A stretch of 64,000 nt of DNA from NCBI GenBank assembly GCA_016703945.1, contig JADJBC010000008.1:227240-291239 (forward strand). Direction: 5' to 3'. Shown in pieces: positions 37,197-46,552 of this stretch; position 1 is the first letter of the stretch, and each line of letters starts with the position of its first letter. The notes beneath the pieces were generated by a model, which had not been told where the DNA came from, did no database searches, and was given only the letters and a program-made list of their open reading frames with translations. Source of the DNA: Candidatus Aalborgicola danicus (GTDB lineage Bacteria; Pseudomonadota; Gammaproteobacteria; Burkholderiales; Burkholderiaceae_C). The position numbers and the translations under genes were made by a program.

Positions 37197-38189
37197 CTAC
37201 TTTTTGCTGAGGTCCCGGTATGCGGCGGGTACGTTCAGGCCGGGGTGTACCCAACCAAACAAGGCGTAGCCACCAAACTCCGGCATGGTGGTTTGCGCAA
37301 CAGTTTGCTCCAGCGTCAAACCCTTGTCCACAGCCGCCTGCACATTCTTTTGAACGGCTGCCAAATAGTCAATATGCCACTTCATGTCTTCACGCGTCAT
37401 GGCGACACCATGGCCGGGAATGATGCGTGCATCAGCGGGCAAGAATGCATACACACGTTGGAGGGTGTCCAGGGTGGCGACCAGATGACCGTCCAGCAAC
37501 CAAGGCAAAGCGGGCTTTGCAGCGATCAGCGGGTTACCCGCCCACATGACCTTCGATTGCGGCTCCCACACCCACAGGTCGCCGCCAGTTTGGGCAAAGC
37601 CAAAGTCGATGACATCCACCACCTTGCCACCCAAGTCCAGCGACACCGTGGCCATGGGCGCGACCAAGATATCACCGGTGCGCGCCTTGATTTCCTCAAT
37701 ACCCCGGCCCGTGCCAAAGTTCTTGATCATGAAGGCTTTGTCATCGCTCAAATGTTTGTCGATGTAGGTGCGCGTGTTGGCATGCTGAACAATGCGGGTC
37801 GACGCGGGTAAAAACATATTGCCGAATGAGTGGTCGCCATGTGCGCTGGTGTTGACCGCATAAATGAGCGGCTTGCCGCCTAGTTTGCGACTCAGGTCTT
37901 GCACCTGCTGGTTCATGCGCTTGTTAAGCATGGTTTCAATCAACAGCGCCCCCTTACTGCCCACAATCAGCCCCCCGCTGGTGGCCGCTGCGCCACCCCT
38001 GGCATTGAGTTCGCGGGCATCGCTGGCGTAGTAGGCAAAAACACCGTCAGACAGCTTCTCGCTTTGCATCTGGACCTTGTTCCCATCCCAAATCGGCTCG
38101 GTCGCCGTAGCACTGCCGAGGCTGGCCAAACCCAAACCTGCAGAGAGCAGCAGCGTCGTTAGGGCCTTGTGAATTGGTGTGCGTTTCAT
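37197..38189 (-). CDS. exported MBL-fold metallo-hydrolase with altered metal motif
   Basis: 330 residues. A signal peptide ending GSATATE is followed by a metallo-beta-lactamase fold. The motif that is usually H-x-H-x-D-H reads NTSAHGDHSFGN, so the first histidine is Ser; the later IIPGHG motif and AGNPLIAAKPALP are retained. The enzyme may bind one metal or use another ligand. It resembles periplasmic MBL proteins of the SoxH or quinoprotein-associated type. Divergent from a LysR regulator across a 102-bp region with a perfect palindrome, which suggests that the regulator controls it. Substrate unknown. Confidence 0.8.
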   Translation of the reverse strand: MKRTPIHKALTTLLLSAGLGLASLGSATATEPIWDGNKVQMQSEKLSDGVFAYYASDARELNARGGAAATSGGLIVGSKGALLIETMLNKRMNQQVQDLSRKLGGKPLIYAVNTSAHGDHSFGNMFLPASTRIVQHANTRTYIDKHLSDDKAFMIKNFGTGRGIEEIKARTGDILVAPMATVSLDLGGKVVDVIDFGFAQTGGDLWVWEPQSKVMWAGNPLIAAKPALPWLLDGHLVATLDTLQRVYAFLPADARIIPGHGVAMTREDMKWHIDYLAAVQKNVQAAVDKGLTLEQTVAQTTMPEFGGYALFGWVHPGLNVPAAYRDLSKK

Positions 38190-38260
38190 GGCTTATTTCC
38201 TTCAAAGAGTAGTGATACTGAAGATTAACCACTACATTTGCACAAGTAAATTCAAACAAA

Positions 38261-38279
38261 TTGCAAATTTCATTTGCAA
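38261..38279. promoter_or_regulatory. palindromic site between MBL gene and LysR gene
   Basis: TTGCAAAT-ttc-ATTTGCAA is a perfect inverted repeat with 8-bp arms, 13 bases before the LysR start. Further ATTTGCA-like half-sites at 38236 and 38279 flank it. LysR proteins commonly bind such dyads to repress themselves and activate the divergent gene; the assignment is by position. Confidence 0.6.
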
Positions 38280-38291
38280 AATTGCACAGTT

Positions 38292-39179
38292 ATGAAAGAC
38301 CTGAACGACCTGATTTACGTTGCCGCCGTCACCCAAACGGGGTCGCTGTCGGCGGCGGCACGCAAGCTCCAAGTCAACCACGCCACGGTGTTCAGGCGCA
38401 TTGCCCAGATCGAACAGGACTTGGGCGTGCGATTGTTCGAGCGTGGAGGCGGTCGCTACGTTGCCACGCCAGCAGGCGAAGAGCTGGCAGCCGCTGGCGC
38501 TGCCATGGAGCTGACGGCTGAGCGCTCGCTTCTCAAAGTAGCCGGGCGCGATTTGCGGCCTAGCGGCGTGGTGCGTATCACCACCACGGACAGCTTTGCC
38601 AGCACGTTGTTAAACCCGGTGTTGGCACTGTGCCGTGTCCGCTACCCACAAATTGCGCTGCACATTGGCATCGACAACTCCATGCTGGACTTGTCCAAGC
38701 GCGACGCCGACATCGCAGTGCGCCCAACACTTCACCCGCCTGAGTATTTGGTTGGCAAACGCATTGCACCGCTGGCGTTTGCGGTGTACGGTGCGGCGGA
38801 TTACCTTCAGAACACCACTGCCAGCAACCTGCCAGAGCACCAGTGGATTGGTTTGGGTGAATCACAAGAGCGCCACCGCACCTTGCAATGGCTGCAGAAG
38901 ACCATTCCGCTGGAGCTTGTAGGCTTGCGAACGGACGGCTTTGCCAGCGTAGCGCAGGCGTGTGCCGACGGGCTGGGTCTTGCCGTTTTACCTTGCTTCC
39001 TCGGCGACAGCCTAGCCCCATTGCGTCGCACGCAGGAGCCAATCCCAGAGTTGGCATCCGAACTCTGGGTGCTGACACATCCTGATCTACGCAAAACAGC
39101 GCGCATCCAGACCGTGTTTCAATTTTTGCACCAAGAGCTCGGCAAACGGTCACTAGCTTTGCAAGGGATCAAGCCCTAG
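38292..39179 (+). CDS. LysR-family transcriptional regulator
   Basis: 295 residues. The N-terminal winged HTH reads DLIYVAAVTQTGSLSAAARK and QVNHATVFRRIAQIEQDLG; the C-terminal part is the periplasmic-binding-like effector domain (RITTTDSFASTLLNPVLALC...). Start 38292 is the ATG at which the HTH alignment begins. The protein is most like LysR members controlling an adjacent divergent enzyme gene, here the MBL protein. The effector is unknown. Confidence 0.88.
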   Translation: MKDLNDLIYVAAVTQTGSLSAAARKLQVNHATVFRRIAQIEQDLGVRLFERGGGRYVATPAGEELAAAGAAMELTAERSLLKVAGRDLRPSGVVRITTTDSFASTLLNPVLALCRVRYPQIALHIGIDNSMLDLSKRDADIAVRPTLHPPEYLVGKRIAPLAFAVYGAADYLQNTTASNLPEHQWIGLGESQERHRTLQWLQKTIPLELVGLRTDGFASVAQACADGLGLAVLPCFLGDSLAPLRRTQEPIPELASELWVLTHPDLRKTARIQTVFQFLHQELGKRSLALQGIKP

Positions 39180-39218
39180 CGCTGCGCTTTTGCGATGTTG
39201 ACGTCTCCATCTCTTTAA

Positions 39219-40703
39219 CCGAGATTGTCCATTAGCCCAAGACTGCTATCGTGAGCCAGTCCGGCGAGCCTCGGGTACGTCCGGATTTCTAATGGATACC
39301 ATTAGGAATTCTCCAATGAAATCAACGACCTGATTGCGATTTGGAGCCGCCATGCCGCCAGAAACGCCGTTCGACCTGAAGTTCACCTCCCGTGAAGTCA
39401 CCGCCTGGGGTGGCCTGGCCCTTTTGAAACGTATGCTCGACGGCATGGGATTCAAAGAAGCGGTGCAAAGCTGGGATCTACCCCAGCCCGGCTCCAACCG
39501 CGGATATCGCCCGGAACAACTCATTGAGCAAATGATCGTCAGTATCTGGTGCGGAGCCGCCCGTTTTGCGCACGCCGACATCACCCGCCTGGACAGCACC
39601 TTGGTGCGCCTGTTTGACTGGGGCAAAGCCGCAGGCCACAAAGCCATTGTTCGCTTGTTCCAACGCTTTGACCAAGTGAGCGCCAGCCGGGTGCAAAGCA
39701 GCAGTTACCGCTGGCTTTTTTGACAAGCTCCAACTCAACCCCATCACCCTGGACGTGGACTCCACGGTACTCCCGCTGGGGCAGCCAGATTGAGGGTGGT
39801 GCCAAGGCTACAACCCCAAGAACAAAGGCCGACAGAGCCACCATCCGCTGATGGCGTTCGTGGCCGACTGGAGACTGGTGGGCCAACTTCTGGCTGCGCC
39901 CGGGCAACACCGCATCCAGTAACAACATTGAGAGCTTTCTTGAATCCACCCTGAAAAACCTGGGCGATACCAAGGTGGGACTGTTTCGAGCGGACAGTGG
40001 CTTTTACGACAAGGTGATCGTGGCTTGGCTCAAAGCCAAGAAGATCTGCCACATCATCAGCGCGCGCCTGACGCAGGCGTTGCAGCAATCCATAGTGGAT
40101 CAGTGCAAATGGCAGCAAGTCGAGGTCGGCTAGAAGTCTCCGAGCTGAGCTACCAACCGCACGGCTGGGATACACAGCAACGCCTGGTGGTGGTGCGCCA
40201 GCACATCAAACGCAGATATGGTGCAGTGGCGGGCAAAACCTTGTCGCTGTTTGCCGATGACCCGGACCTGCAGGGCTGGCGCTATGGGGCGATGCTGACC
40301 GATTTGAGTATTCCTGCCCTGGAGGTATGGCGTCTGTACCGTGGGCGCGCTGATTGCGAGAACCGGATCAAGGAGCTCAAGGCGGACTTTGGCCTGGACA
40401 GCTTTGTGCTCAGGGAGTTCTGGGCGACGGAGGCGGCGCTGGGGTATCCATGCTCAGCTACAACCTGATGAGTGTGTTTCGCCATGCGGTGATGCGCCAA
40501 AGGTGCACCACACACTGTCCACGCTGCACCATCAGGTGCTAGCGGTGGGGCGCTGTGGGATGACAACTCGAAGAATACCAAGCAGACGTTTCGCTTGGCG
40601 GTGGCCCGCAAACGACGACCGTGGTTTGAGGGCTTGTGGGCCAATGCGGGGGAGCCGGTGAGACTTACGCCAAAGCCTTCAAATTCCTAATGGACAATCT
40701 CGG
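39219..40703 (+). mobile_element. IS1380-type insertion sequence, degenerate
   Basis: A 1,485-bp element with terminal inverted repeats CCGAGATTGTCCATTAG (39219-39235) and its complement CTAATGGACAATCTCGG (40687-40703). The flanks carry the direct repeat TTTAA (39214-39218 and 40704-40708), a plausible 5-bp target duplication. It encodes one IS1380-like transposase in several frames. It sits between the LysR gene and the hairpin repeats. Confidence 0.8.
39352..40690 (+). pseudogene. IS1380-family transposase, several frameshifts
   Basis: A DDE transposase of about 440 residues when pieces are joined. The N-terminus is MPPETPFDLKFTSREVTAWG; first catalytic Asp region LDVDSTVLPLG; second FRADSGFYDKVIVAWL; Glu region GRADCENRIKELKADFGLD; and the C-terminus KRRPWFEGLWANAG. 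At least five frame breaks (near 39720, 39800, 39885, 40130 and 40445) and a stop after GQPD make it non-functional. The terminal repeats are nevertheless well kept, so a related intact copy elsewhere could still move it. Confidence 0.82.
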
Positions 40704-40846
40704 TTTAAAGCTTGTCTCGAAGCTGCGCACATCAAATCTTTCAGTAAGCAAGGACAGTGGAACCCGAAACCGGCCTGTGGCGACTGACGCTTAACAGCCC
40801 ACAAGAGACATCCACGGTGTCAAATCCTATGACTCCTTGCGCCCCC
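40704..40846. other. spacer between IS and hairpin repeat
   Basis: About 140 bases with no recognisable gene or site. It contains the right-hand TTTAA direct repeat and a GTGGAACCCGAAACCGG stretch of unknown meaning. Confidence 0.35.
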
Positions 40847-41077
40847 TGAACTGACTTCCATTGCCGATCCAACCAACACCTTACCCGCATGGTTTGGGCC
40901 GTTGGTTCCCGCCGATTTCTGGGCCTTTGACAGCATGAGGCGGGAGCCAATGGCCCAAACCATGCCGCCAGAACAGTCAAAACGTTGAGGTAAAGGGTAA
41001 TCCGGACTTCTGTTTGCTACAACATTAGTAGCTGCTTGCGCTTATTCTACGTGGGCTGAAGGCCGATTTGGCACATA
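40847..41077. repeat. hairpin repeat unit, copy 1
   Basis: About 231 bp, nearly identical to 41169-41397 at a spacing of 323 bp. It contains a long inverted repeat: arms 40888-40913 (CATGGTTTGGGCC...) and 40939-40964 (...GGCCCAAACCATG) around a 25-base loop. Its right end carries the dispersed-repeat block GTAGCTGCTTGCGCTTATTC, TACGTGGGCTGAAGGCC. No coding frame is conserved between copies beyond the chance frame, so the unit looks like a non-autonomous or structural element. Confidence 0.75.
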
Positions 41078-41168
41078 GAATTTTACTCAGTCGCCGTAGA
41101 GCGCGGTAAAACTCAACCCCGGCGTGTGGCCGGTGTTCATGAAGCGGGTCAGGCGGCCGCTCCCGCCC

Positions 41169-41397
41169 CTAAACTGACTTCCATTGCCGATCCAACCAAC
41201 ACCTTACCCGCATGGTTTGGGCCATTGGTTCCCGCCGATTTCTGGGCCTTTGACAGTATGAGGCGGGGGCCAATGGCCCAAACCATGCCGCCAGAACAGT
41301 CAAAACGCTGAGGTAAAGGGTAATCCGGACTTCTGTTTGCTACAAAAATAGTAGCTGCTTGCGCTTATTCTACGTGGGCTGAAGGCCAATTTGGCAC
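41169..41397. repeat. hairpin repeat unit, copy 2
   Basis: The second copy, with arms 41211-41236 and 41262-41287. Differences from copy 1 include compensating changes in the arms (GGGCCATTGG here against GGGCCGTTGG in copy 1, where the right arm already reads CCAATGGCCC), so copy 2 pairs better. The right end again carries the GTAGCTGCTTGCGC block and stops 24 bases from the maeB stop codon. Confidence 0.75.
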
Positions 41398-41420
41398 TTA
41401 GACTCTGATTCAACCCCCGA

Positions 41421-43721
41421 CTACGCGAAGGCTGACGCGTTAGCCACCGCCAACGCTGTCATATTGACCACCCGTCGCACCGTGGCCGAGGGTGTCAACA
41501 CATGTGCCGACGCCGCAGCGCCCAACAGAATCGGGCCCACCGTGACCCCATGTCCGGCGGTCATCTTCAGTACATTGAACAGAATATTGGCCGAGTCCAG
41601 ATTCGGGCAGATCAACAAATTGGCTTCCCCTTGCAAGCTGGTGTCAGCCAACGCGGAGCGGCGTACCGACTCGGACAAGGCGGCATCGCCCTGCATCTCA
41701 CCATCACACTCAATATCGGGCGCCATCTTGGCAAACAGCTCACGCGCCAGGCGCATCTTGCGGGCCGATGGCCGGTCAGAGGAACCAAAATTGGAGTGCG
41801 ACAAGAACGCCACTTTGGGCGGCAGACCAAAACGGCTGACTTCTTGCGCGGCCATCAAGGCAATGCTGGCCAACTGCTCGGCGGTAGGATCCTCGTTCAC
41901 ATAGGTATCCGCAATAAACAAGGCATGGCGTTCCAGCATCAGCGCGTTCATCGCAGCAAGGCCTGGCGCACCCGCTTTGAGGCCAACGATGTCCCGCACA
42001 TGCTGCAAGTGGGTGTCAAACCGCCCCACCATCCCGCACAACATGGCATCGGCGTGGCCCAGCCGTACCGCCAGGGCCGCAATCGTGGTACTGGACCGGC
42101 GTACCGCGGCCTTGGCAGCCTCTTGCGTCACGCCGTGCCGGCCCATGAGCTTGTGGTAAAGCTCCCAGTATTGGCGAAAGCGTGGGTCATCTTCAGGGTC
42201 GACGCAATCCGCATCGCGCCCCAACTGCAGACGCAGCCCGGCCTTGGTCAGGCGGGCCTGTATAACAGCCGGGCGACCAATCAGGATCGGATGGGCCAAG
42301 CCCTCGTCCACCACAACTTGGACAGCCCGCAGCACACGTTCGTCTTCACCCTCGGCATAGGCAACACGCTTGGCGGCGGGTAACACGGCCTTGGCAGCGC
42401 TGAACACCGGGCGCATGAACATGCCGGTTTGGTAAACAAAACGCGAGAGTTGCTGACGATAGGCCTCCATGTCCTGGATCGGTCGAGCGGCCACACCGGA
42501 TTCAAACGCCGCTTGCGCAACGGCGGGTGCAATGCGCAGAATCAGTCGCGAATCAAAGGGGGTCGGGATCAAATAGTCGGAACCAAACACCAGCTCCTTG
42601 CCGGCATAGGCATTGGCCACTTCTTCACTGATATCGGCCTTGGCCAGATCGGCAATCTGGCGCACACAGGCCAGCTTCATGGCATCGGTGATCTTGGTGG
42701 CACCGCAGTCCAGCGCGCCACGGAAGATATAGGGAAAGCACAGAACGTTGTTGACCTGGTTCGGGTAGTCCGAGCGGCCGGTGGCGATGATGCAGTCCGG
42801 GCGCACCGCCTTGGCCAATTCGGGGCGGATTTCAGGCTCGGGGTTGGCCAGTGCCAGGATAATGGGCTTGTCGGCCATGGTTTTGACCATGTCCTGCGTC
42901 AGCACGCCGGCAGTCGAGCAACCCAGAAACACGTCCGCACCCTTGACCACATCGGCCAAGCCGCGGGCTTCAGTCTTCTGCGCAAAGCGCGCTTTGGATT
43001 CGTCGTAGCCACCGGGGCGGCCTTCATAGATCACGCCCTTGGAGTCGCAGGCAAACACGTTTTCCACGCGTACGCCCAGGCCCACCATGACGTCCAGACA
43101 AGCCAGCGCCGCAGCGCCTGCGCCCGACACCGCAATTTTCACGTCCTCAATGCGCTTGCCTACCAGCTCCAGGCCGTTGATCAAGGCCGCACTAGAGATG
43201 ATGGCCGTGCCGTGCTGGTCGTCATGGAACACCGGAATGCCCATGCGTTCGCTGAGCTTCTTCTCGATATAAAAGCACTCGGGCGCTTTGATGTCTTCCA
43301 GATTGATGCCGCCCAGCGTGGGCTCCATGGCGGCGATGATCTCGACCAGCTTGTCCGGGTCGTTCTCGGCCAGTTCGATATCAAACACGTCGATGCCGGC
43401 AAACTTCTTGAACAAGCAGCCCTTGCCTTCCATCACCGGCTTGCCGGCCAGCGGGCCGATATTGCCCAGGCCCAGCACGGCCGTGCCGTTGGTGATGACA
43501 CCGACCAGATTGCCGCGCGATGTGTACTCCACCGCCAGAGACGGGTCGGCCTGGATGTCCAGACACGGATAGGCCACGCCGGGCGAATAGGCCAGTGACA
43601 GGTCACGCTGATTCGACAGCGGCTTGGTAGGAGTGACCGAAATCTTGCCGCGCGTAGGGGTGCGGTGGTATTCGCGGGCCGCTTCGCGCAAGGACTGTTC
43701 CGCAGGGGAAAGATCTTTCAT
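41421..43721 (-). CDS. maeB: NADP-dependent malic enzyme with phosphotransacetylase-like domain
   Basis: 766 residues. Oxidative decarboxylation of malate to pyruvate and CO2. The malic enzyme domain covers residues 1-420 (catalytic SLAYSPGVAYPCLDI, metal-binding FHDDQHGTAI, nucleotide-binding VSGAGAAALACLD), and residues 430-766 resemble phosphate acetyltransferase (LICPNLDSANILFN...), thought to be regulatory (acetyl-CoA sensing) in MaeB. Full length, with an intact frame. It is 39 bp downstream of pfkA in the same direction, so both may be cotranscribed. Confidence 0.95.
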   Translation of the reverse strand: MKDLSPAEQSLREAAREYHRTPTRGKISVTPTKPLSNQRDLSLAYSPGVAYPCLDIQADPSLAVEYTSRGNLVGVITNGTAVLGLGNIGPLAGKPVMEGKGCLFKKFAGIDVFDIELAENDPDKLVEIIAAMEPTLGGINLEDIKAPECFYIEKKLSERMGIPVFHDDQHGTAIISSAALINGLELVGKRIEDVKIAVSGAGAAALACLDVMVGLGVRVENVFACDSKGVIYEGRPGGYDESKARFAQKTEARGLADVVKGADVFLGCSTAGVLTQDMVKTMADKPIILALANPEPEIRPELAKAVRPDCIIATGRSDYPNQVNNVLCFPYIFRGALDCGATKITDAMKLACVRQIADLAKADISEEVANAYAGKELVFGSDYLIPTPFDSRLILRIAPAVAQAAFESGVAARPIQDMEAYRQQLSRFVYQTGMFMRPVFSAAKAVLPAAKRVAYAEGEDERVLRAVQVVVDEGLAHPILIGRPAVIQARLTKAGLRLQLGRDADCVDPEDDPRFRQYWELYHKLMGRHGVTQEAAKAAVRRSSTTIAALAVRLGHADAMLCGMVGRFDTHLQHVRDIVGLKAGAPGLAAMNALMLERHALFIADTYVNEDPTAEQLASIALMAAQEVSRFGLPPKVAFLSHSNFGSSDRPSARKMRLARELFAKMAPDIECDGEMQGDAALSESVRRSALADTSLQGEANLLICPNLDSANILFNVLKMTAGHGVTVGPILLGAAASAHVLTPSATVRRVVNMTALAVANASAFA

Positions 43722-43760
43722 TTTTTGTCTCCAGTTGTTCGTATGTCACGCTTTGTGGTT

Positions 43761-44873
43761 TCAGTCACCCAGGCAAATACCCAGATCGCGCGCAGTTTGC
43801 AGGGTGTCGCTGTCCATGGGGACCGCCTTCATGCGCCCGGCCACTTCTTCCAGTGCGATGTAATTGACGTTGGGAAAGGCCAGCGCCACCATGACGCCCG
43901 ACATGCCTTCTTCCAAAGCGCGTACCGCTGCGGCACCAAAGCGCATGGCGGCCAAGCGGTCAAAAGAAGTGGGGCTGCCACCGCGCAGCAGGTGCCCCAA
44001 CACCACCACGCGCGTGTCCTTGCCGGTGCGCTCCTGCAGCGCCTTGGCGACTCGCTCGCCCATGCCGCCCAGTCGCTCGGCGTGGCCAATTTCCGCGGGC
44101 TCCAGCAGCTCGGTGTGGCCGTCCCGTGGCGCTGCCCCTTCGGCAACCACCACAACGGAATACAACTGTCCGGCTGAATCACGCGCGTGAATGCGATTGA
44201 CCACCTTATCCAGATCAAATGGGATCTCGGGCATCAAAATAGCGTGGGCGTTGCCGGCGATGCCGGAATGCAGGGCAATCCATCCGGCATAGCGGCCCAT
44301 GACCTCGACCACCATGACCCGCTGATGGCTCTCTGCGGTGCTGTGCAGGCGGTCCAGACACTCGGTGGCAAACGCCACCGCCGTATCAAAACCGAAGGTG
44401 GTCATGGTCTTGTCCAGGTCGTTGTCGATGGTCTTGGGCACACCCACCACCCGCAGACCTTTCTTGTGCAACGCATCGGCAATCGTCAACGACCCATCAC
44501 CGCCAATCGACACCAGTGCGTCGAGTTCCTTCCTGGCGAAGTACTCCAGAATTTCACCCGAACGGTCGATTTCGTGCGTCGTGCCATCGGGCATGCGGGT
44601 CGGAAAATGGAGCGGATTGCCCTTGTTCGTCGAACCCAGCATGGTGCCGCCCAAATGCCCGATATCGCGTACTTTGTCCAGCGTCAGCCGGAACACACCG
44701 CCTTCAAGATAACGCTCGGGAAACAAAATGCCATTAAAACCGTCGCGAATGCCATAACACTCCCAGCCACGGTTGATGGCCGCAATCACCACGGAGCGGA
44801 TCACCGCATTGAGTCCGGGAGCGTCACCACCGCCAGTACAGATGGCAATGCGGCGGATGGAAGAAGGGGGCAT
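43761..44873 (-). CDS. pfkA: 6-phosphofructokinase
   Basis: 370 residues. Phosphorylates fructose 6-phosphate. The N-terminal glycine loop is CTGGGDAPGLNAVIR, and the phosphoryl donor site reads VSIGGDGSLTIAD, with Gly where pyrophosphate enzymes have Asp, arguing for ATP. The catalytic PKTIDNDLD has the Lys of group III enzymes; VEVMGRYAGWIA binds the sugar phosphate. The mix G104/K124 is typical of ATP-dependent group III PFKs, but donor choice needs assay. It lies 47 bp downstream of the PFOR-like operon and upstream of maeB. Confidence 0.88.
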   Translation of the reverse strand: MPPSSIRRIAICTGGGDAPGLNAVIRSVVIAAINRGWECYGIRDGFNGILFPERYLEGGVFRLTLDKVRDIGHLGGTMLGSTNKGNPLHFPTRMPDGTTHEIDRSGEILEYFARKELDALVSIGGDGSLTIADALHKKGLRVVGVPKTIDNDLDKTMTTFGFDTAVAFATECLDRLHSTAESHQRVMVVEVMGRYAGWIALHSGIAGNAHAILMPEIPFDLDKVVNRIHARDSAGQLYSVVVVAEGAAPRDGHTELLEPAEIGHAERLGGMGERVAKALQERTGKDTRVVVLGHLLRGGSPTSFDRLAAMRFGAAAVRALEEGMSGVMVALAFPNVNYIALEEVAGRMKAVPMDSDTLQTARDLGICLGD

Positions 44874-44920
44874 GCAAACTACTCCAGCTCAAATCACCAA
44901 TTATCCGCAAGTATCGTGGA

Positions 44921-46552
44921 CTAAATGTCCTCGGGCACCATTTTGATGGCCCCGCTAGGACACTCGGCCACACAGATGCCGCACCCCTTGCAGTAGTCAT
45001 ACTTGAAATCAAAACCCTTGCCCGGCCCGTGTTTGGTGACCGCGTTGTCCGGGCACACGCCATAACAGTTGTCACACTCGAAGCAGTTGCCACACGACAA
45101 GCAACGCCGTGCCTCGAACAAGGCATTGTTTTCATCCAGGCCACCCTGCACTTCCTCAAATGTGGATTTGCGGCGGATGATGTCGAGCATGGGGCGCACG
45201 GTCTTGGGTGCGTCGCTGTAGTACCAGGTGTTGAGCTTGTCGAAGCTGGCAATCTCATGCTTCTCGGCCGGTGTGTACATGCCGCCCTTCAACCACGCGT
45301 CGATATTGCGGGCCGCCTTCTTGCCGTGCCCAATGGCCACCGTGACGTTGCGCTCGGCCGGCACCATGTCGCCCCCGGCAAAAATGCCGGCATGGCCGGT
45401 CATCATGTTGGCATCCACCTTGACCACGCCGTCTTCCACCGCCAGCCCCGGCACACCTTCGATCAGCGACAGGTCCACATCCTGGCCCAGCGCCAGCACC
45501 ACGGAGTCGGCCTCCAGCGTTTCGAACTCGCCGGTCGGCTGCGGAAAACCTTTTTCATCCAACGCCATTTTCTCCACCGTGATGGACGATTCACCGGCCT
45601 GTTTGATGGTGGACAGCCACTTGATCAACACACCTTCTTGCAGGGCTTCTTCGACCTCAAAGTCATGCGCCGGCATCTTTTCGCGGTTGCGCCGGTAGAC
45701 GATGATGGCCTCGGTTGCTCCGAGCCGTTTCGCGGTGCGGGCCACGTCGATGGCGGTGTTGCCGCCCCCATAGACCACCACGCGGCGGCCCAGCATGGGT
45801 TTGTCTTCACCTTCCATAGAGCGCAACACAGCCACCGCATCCAGAACCTTGGCCGAATCGCCCGCCGGGATGTACGCACGCTTGGCAATGTGGGCGCCAA
45901 CCGCCAGAAACACCGCATCAAAGCCGCCCTGTTGCTGCGCATCCAGCACATTGGAGACCTTGACACCGTATTCAATTCGCACGCCCAGATCAACAATGCG
46001 CTGCACTTCGGCGTCCAGCACCTTGCGTGGCAGGCGGTACTGCGGAATACCAAAACGCATCATGCCGCCGGGCAAGGGGCCTGCCTCGTGCACCGTGACC
46101 TGATGTCCCAGCCGGGCCAAGTGGTAGGCGGCTGACAGTCCCGACGGTCCGGCACCGACGACCAGCACCTTCTTGCCGGATGGCGCCGCCACTGCTGGGA
46201 ATTTCCAGCCTTGCGCAATCGCCTGGTCGCCCAGGAAGTGTTCTACCGAGTTGATGCCCACCGGGGCATCGAGCTTGCCCCGGTTGCAGGCACCTTCGCA
46301 GGTGTGGTAACAAACGCGGCCCATGATGGCGGGGAAAGGGTTGTCCTCCACCAGCGTGCGCCAGGCCTGCTCATAGTCGCCGGACTCGGCGTGGAACAAC
46401 CAGGCCTGGATGTTTTCTCCTGCGGGGCACTGGTTGTTGCAGGGCGGCAGGCGGTCCAGGTAGACCGGTCGGCTGTTGCGCCAGGAGCCCGTGTGGTTGG
46501 CCAGCGAGGAACCAACGTCCAGCGTGATGGCAAAGGGTTTTTGCATAGTCAT
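44921..46552 (-). CDS. GltD-like NAD(P)H oxidoreductase with C-terminal 4Fe-4S domain, subunit of 2-oxoacid oxidoreductase
   Basis: 543 residues. It starts with a GltD/PreT-type N-terminal Cys cluster domain (CNNQCPAG...CYHTCEGACNRG), followed by two Rossmann domains (VLVVGAGPSGLSAAYHLARL for FAD; VVVYGGGNTAIDVARTA for NAD(P)H), and ends with ferredoxin motifs CLSCGNCFECDNCYGVCP and CKGCGICVAECPSGA. In other bacteria the PFOR delta subunit is only a small ferredoxin; here it is replaced by an NAD(P)H-linked flavoprotein carrying it. Its ATG overlaps the porB stop by 4 bp. It would couple pyruvate oxidation or synthesis to NAD(P)H. Confidence 0.88.
   Translation of the reverse strand: MTMQKPFAITLDVGSSLANHTGSWRNSRPVYLDRLPPCNNQCPAGENIQAWLFHAESGDYEQAWRTLVEDNPFPAIMGRVCYHTCEGACNRGKLDAPVGINSVEHFLGDQAIAQGWKFPAVAAPSGKKVLVVGAGPSGLSAAYHLARLGHQVTVHEAGPLPGGMMRFGIPQYRLPRKVLDAEVQRIVDLGVRIEYGVKVSNVLDAQQQGGFDAVFLAVGAHIAKRAYIPAGDSAKVLDAVAVLRSMEGEDKPMLGRRVVVYGGGNTAIDVARTAKRLGATEAIIVYRRNREKMPAHDFEVEEALQEGVLIKWLSTIKQAGESSITVEKMALDEKGFPQPTGEFETLEADSVVLALGQDVDLSLIEGVPGLAVEDGVVKVDANMMTGHAGIFAGGDMVPAERNVTVAIGHGKKAARNIDAWLKGGMYTPAEKHEIASFDKLNTWYYSDAPKTVRPMLDIIRRKSTFEEVQGGLDENNALFEARRCLSCGNCFECDNCYGVCPDNAVTKHGPGKGFDFKYDYCKGCGICVAECPSGAIKMVPEDI

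Noticed and set aside
41126..41311. Small gene in the hairpin repeat
   Set aside because: The frame exists only because the repeat lacks stops; no ribosome site, and the copy 1 frame ends differently.
40847..41397. CRISPR array
   Set aside because: Only two copies of a 230-bp unit at 323-bp spacing, with no short regular repeats and no cas genes.
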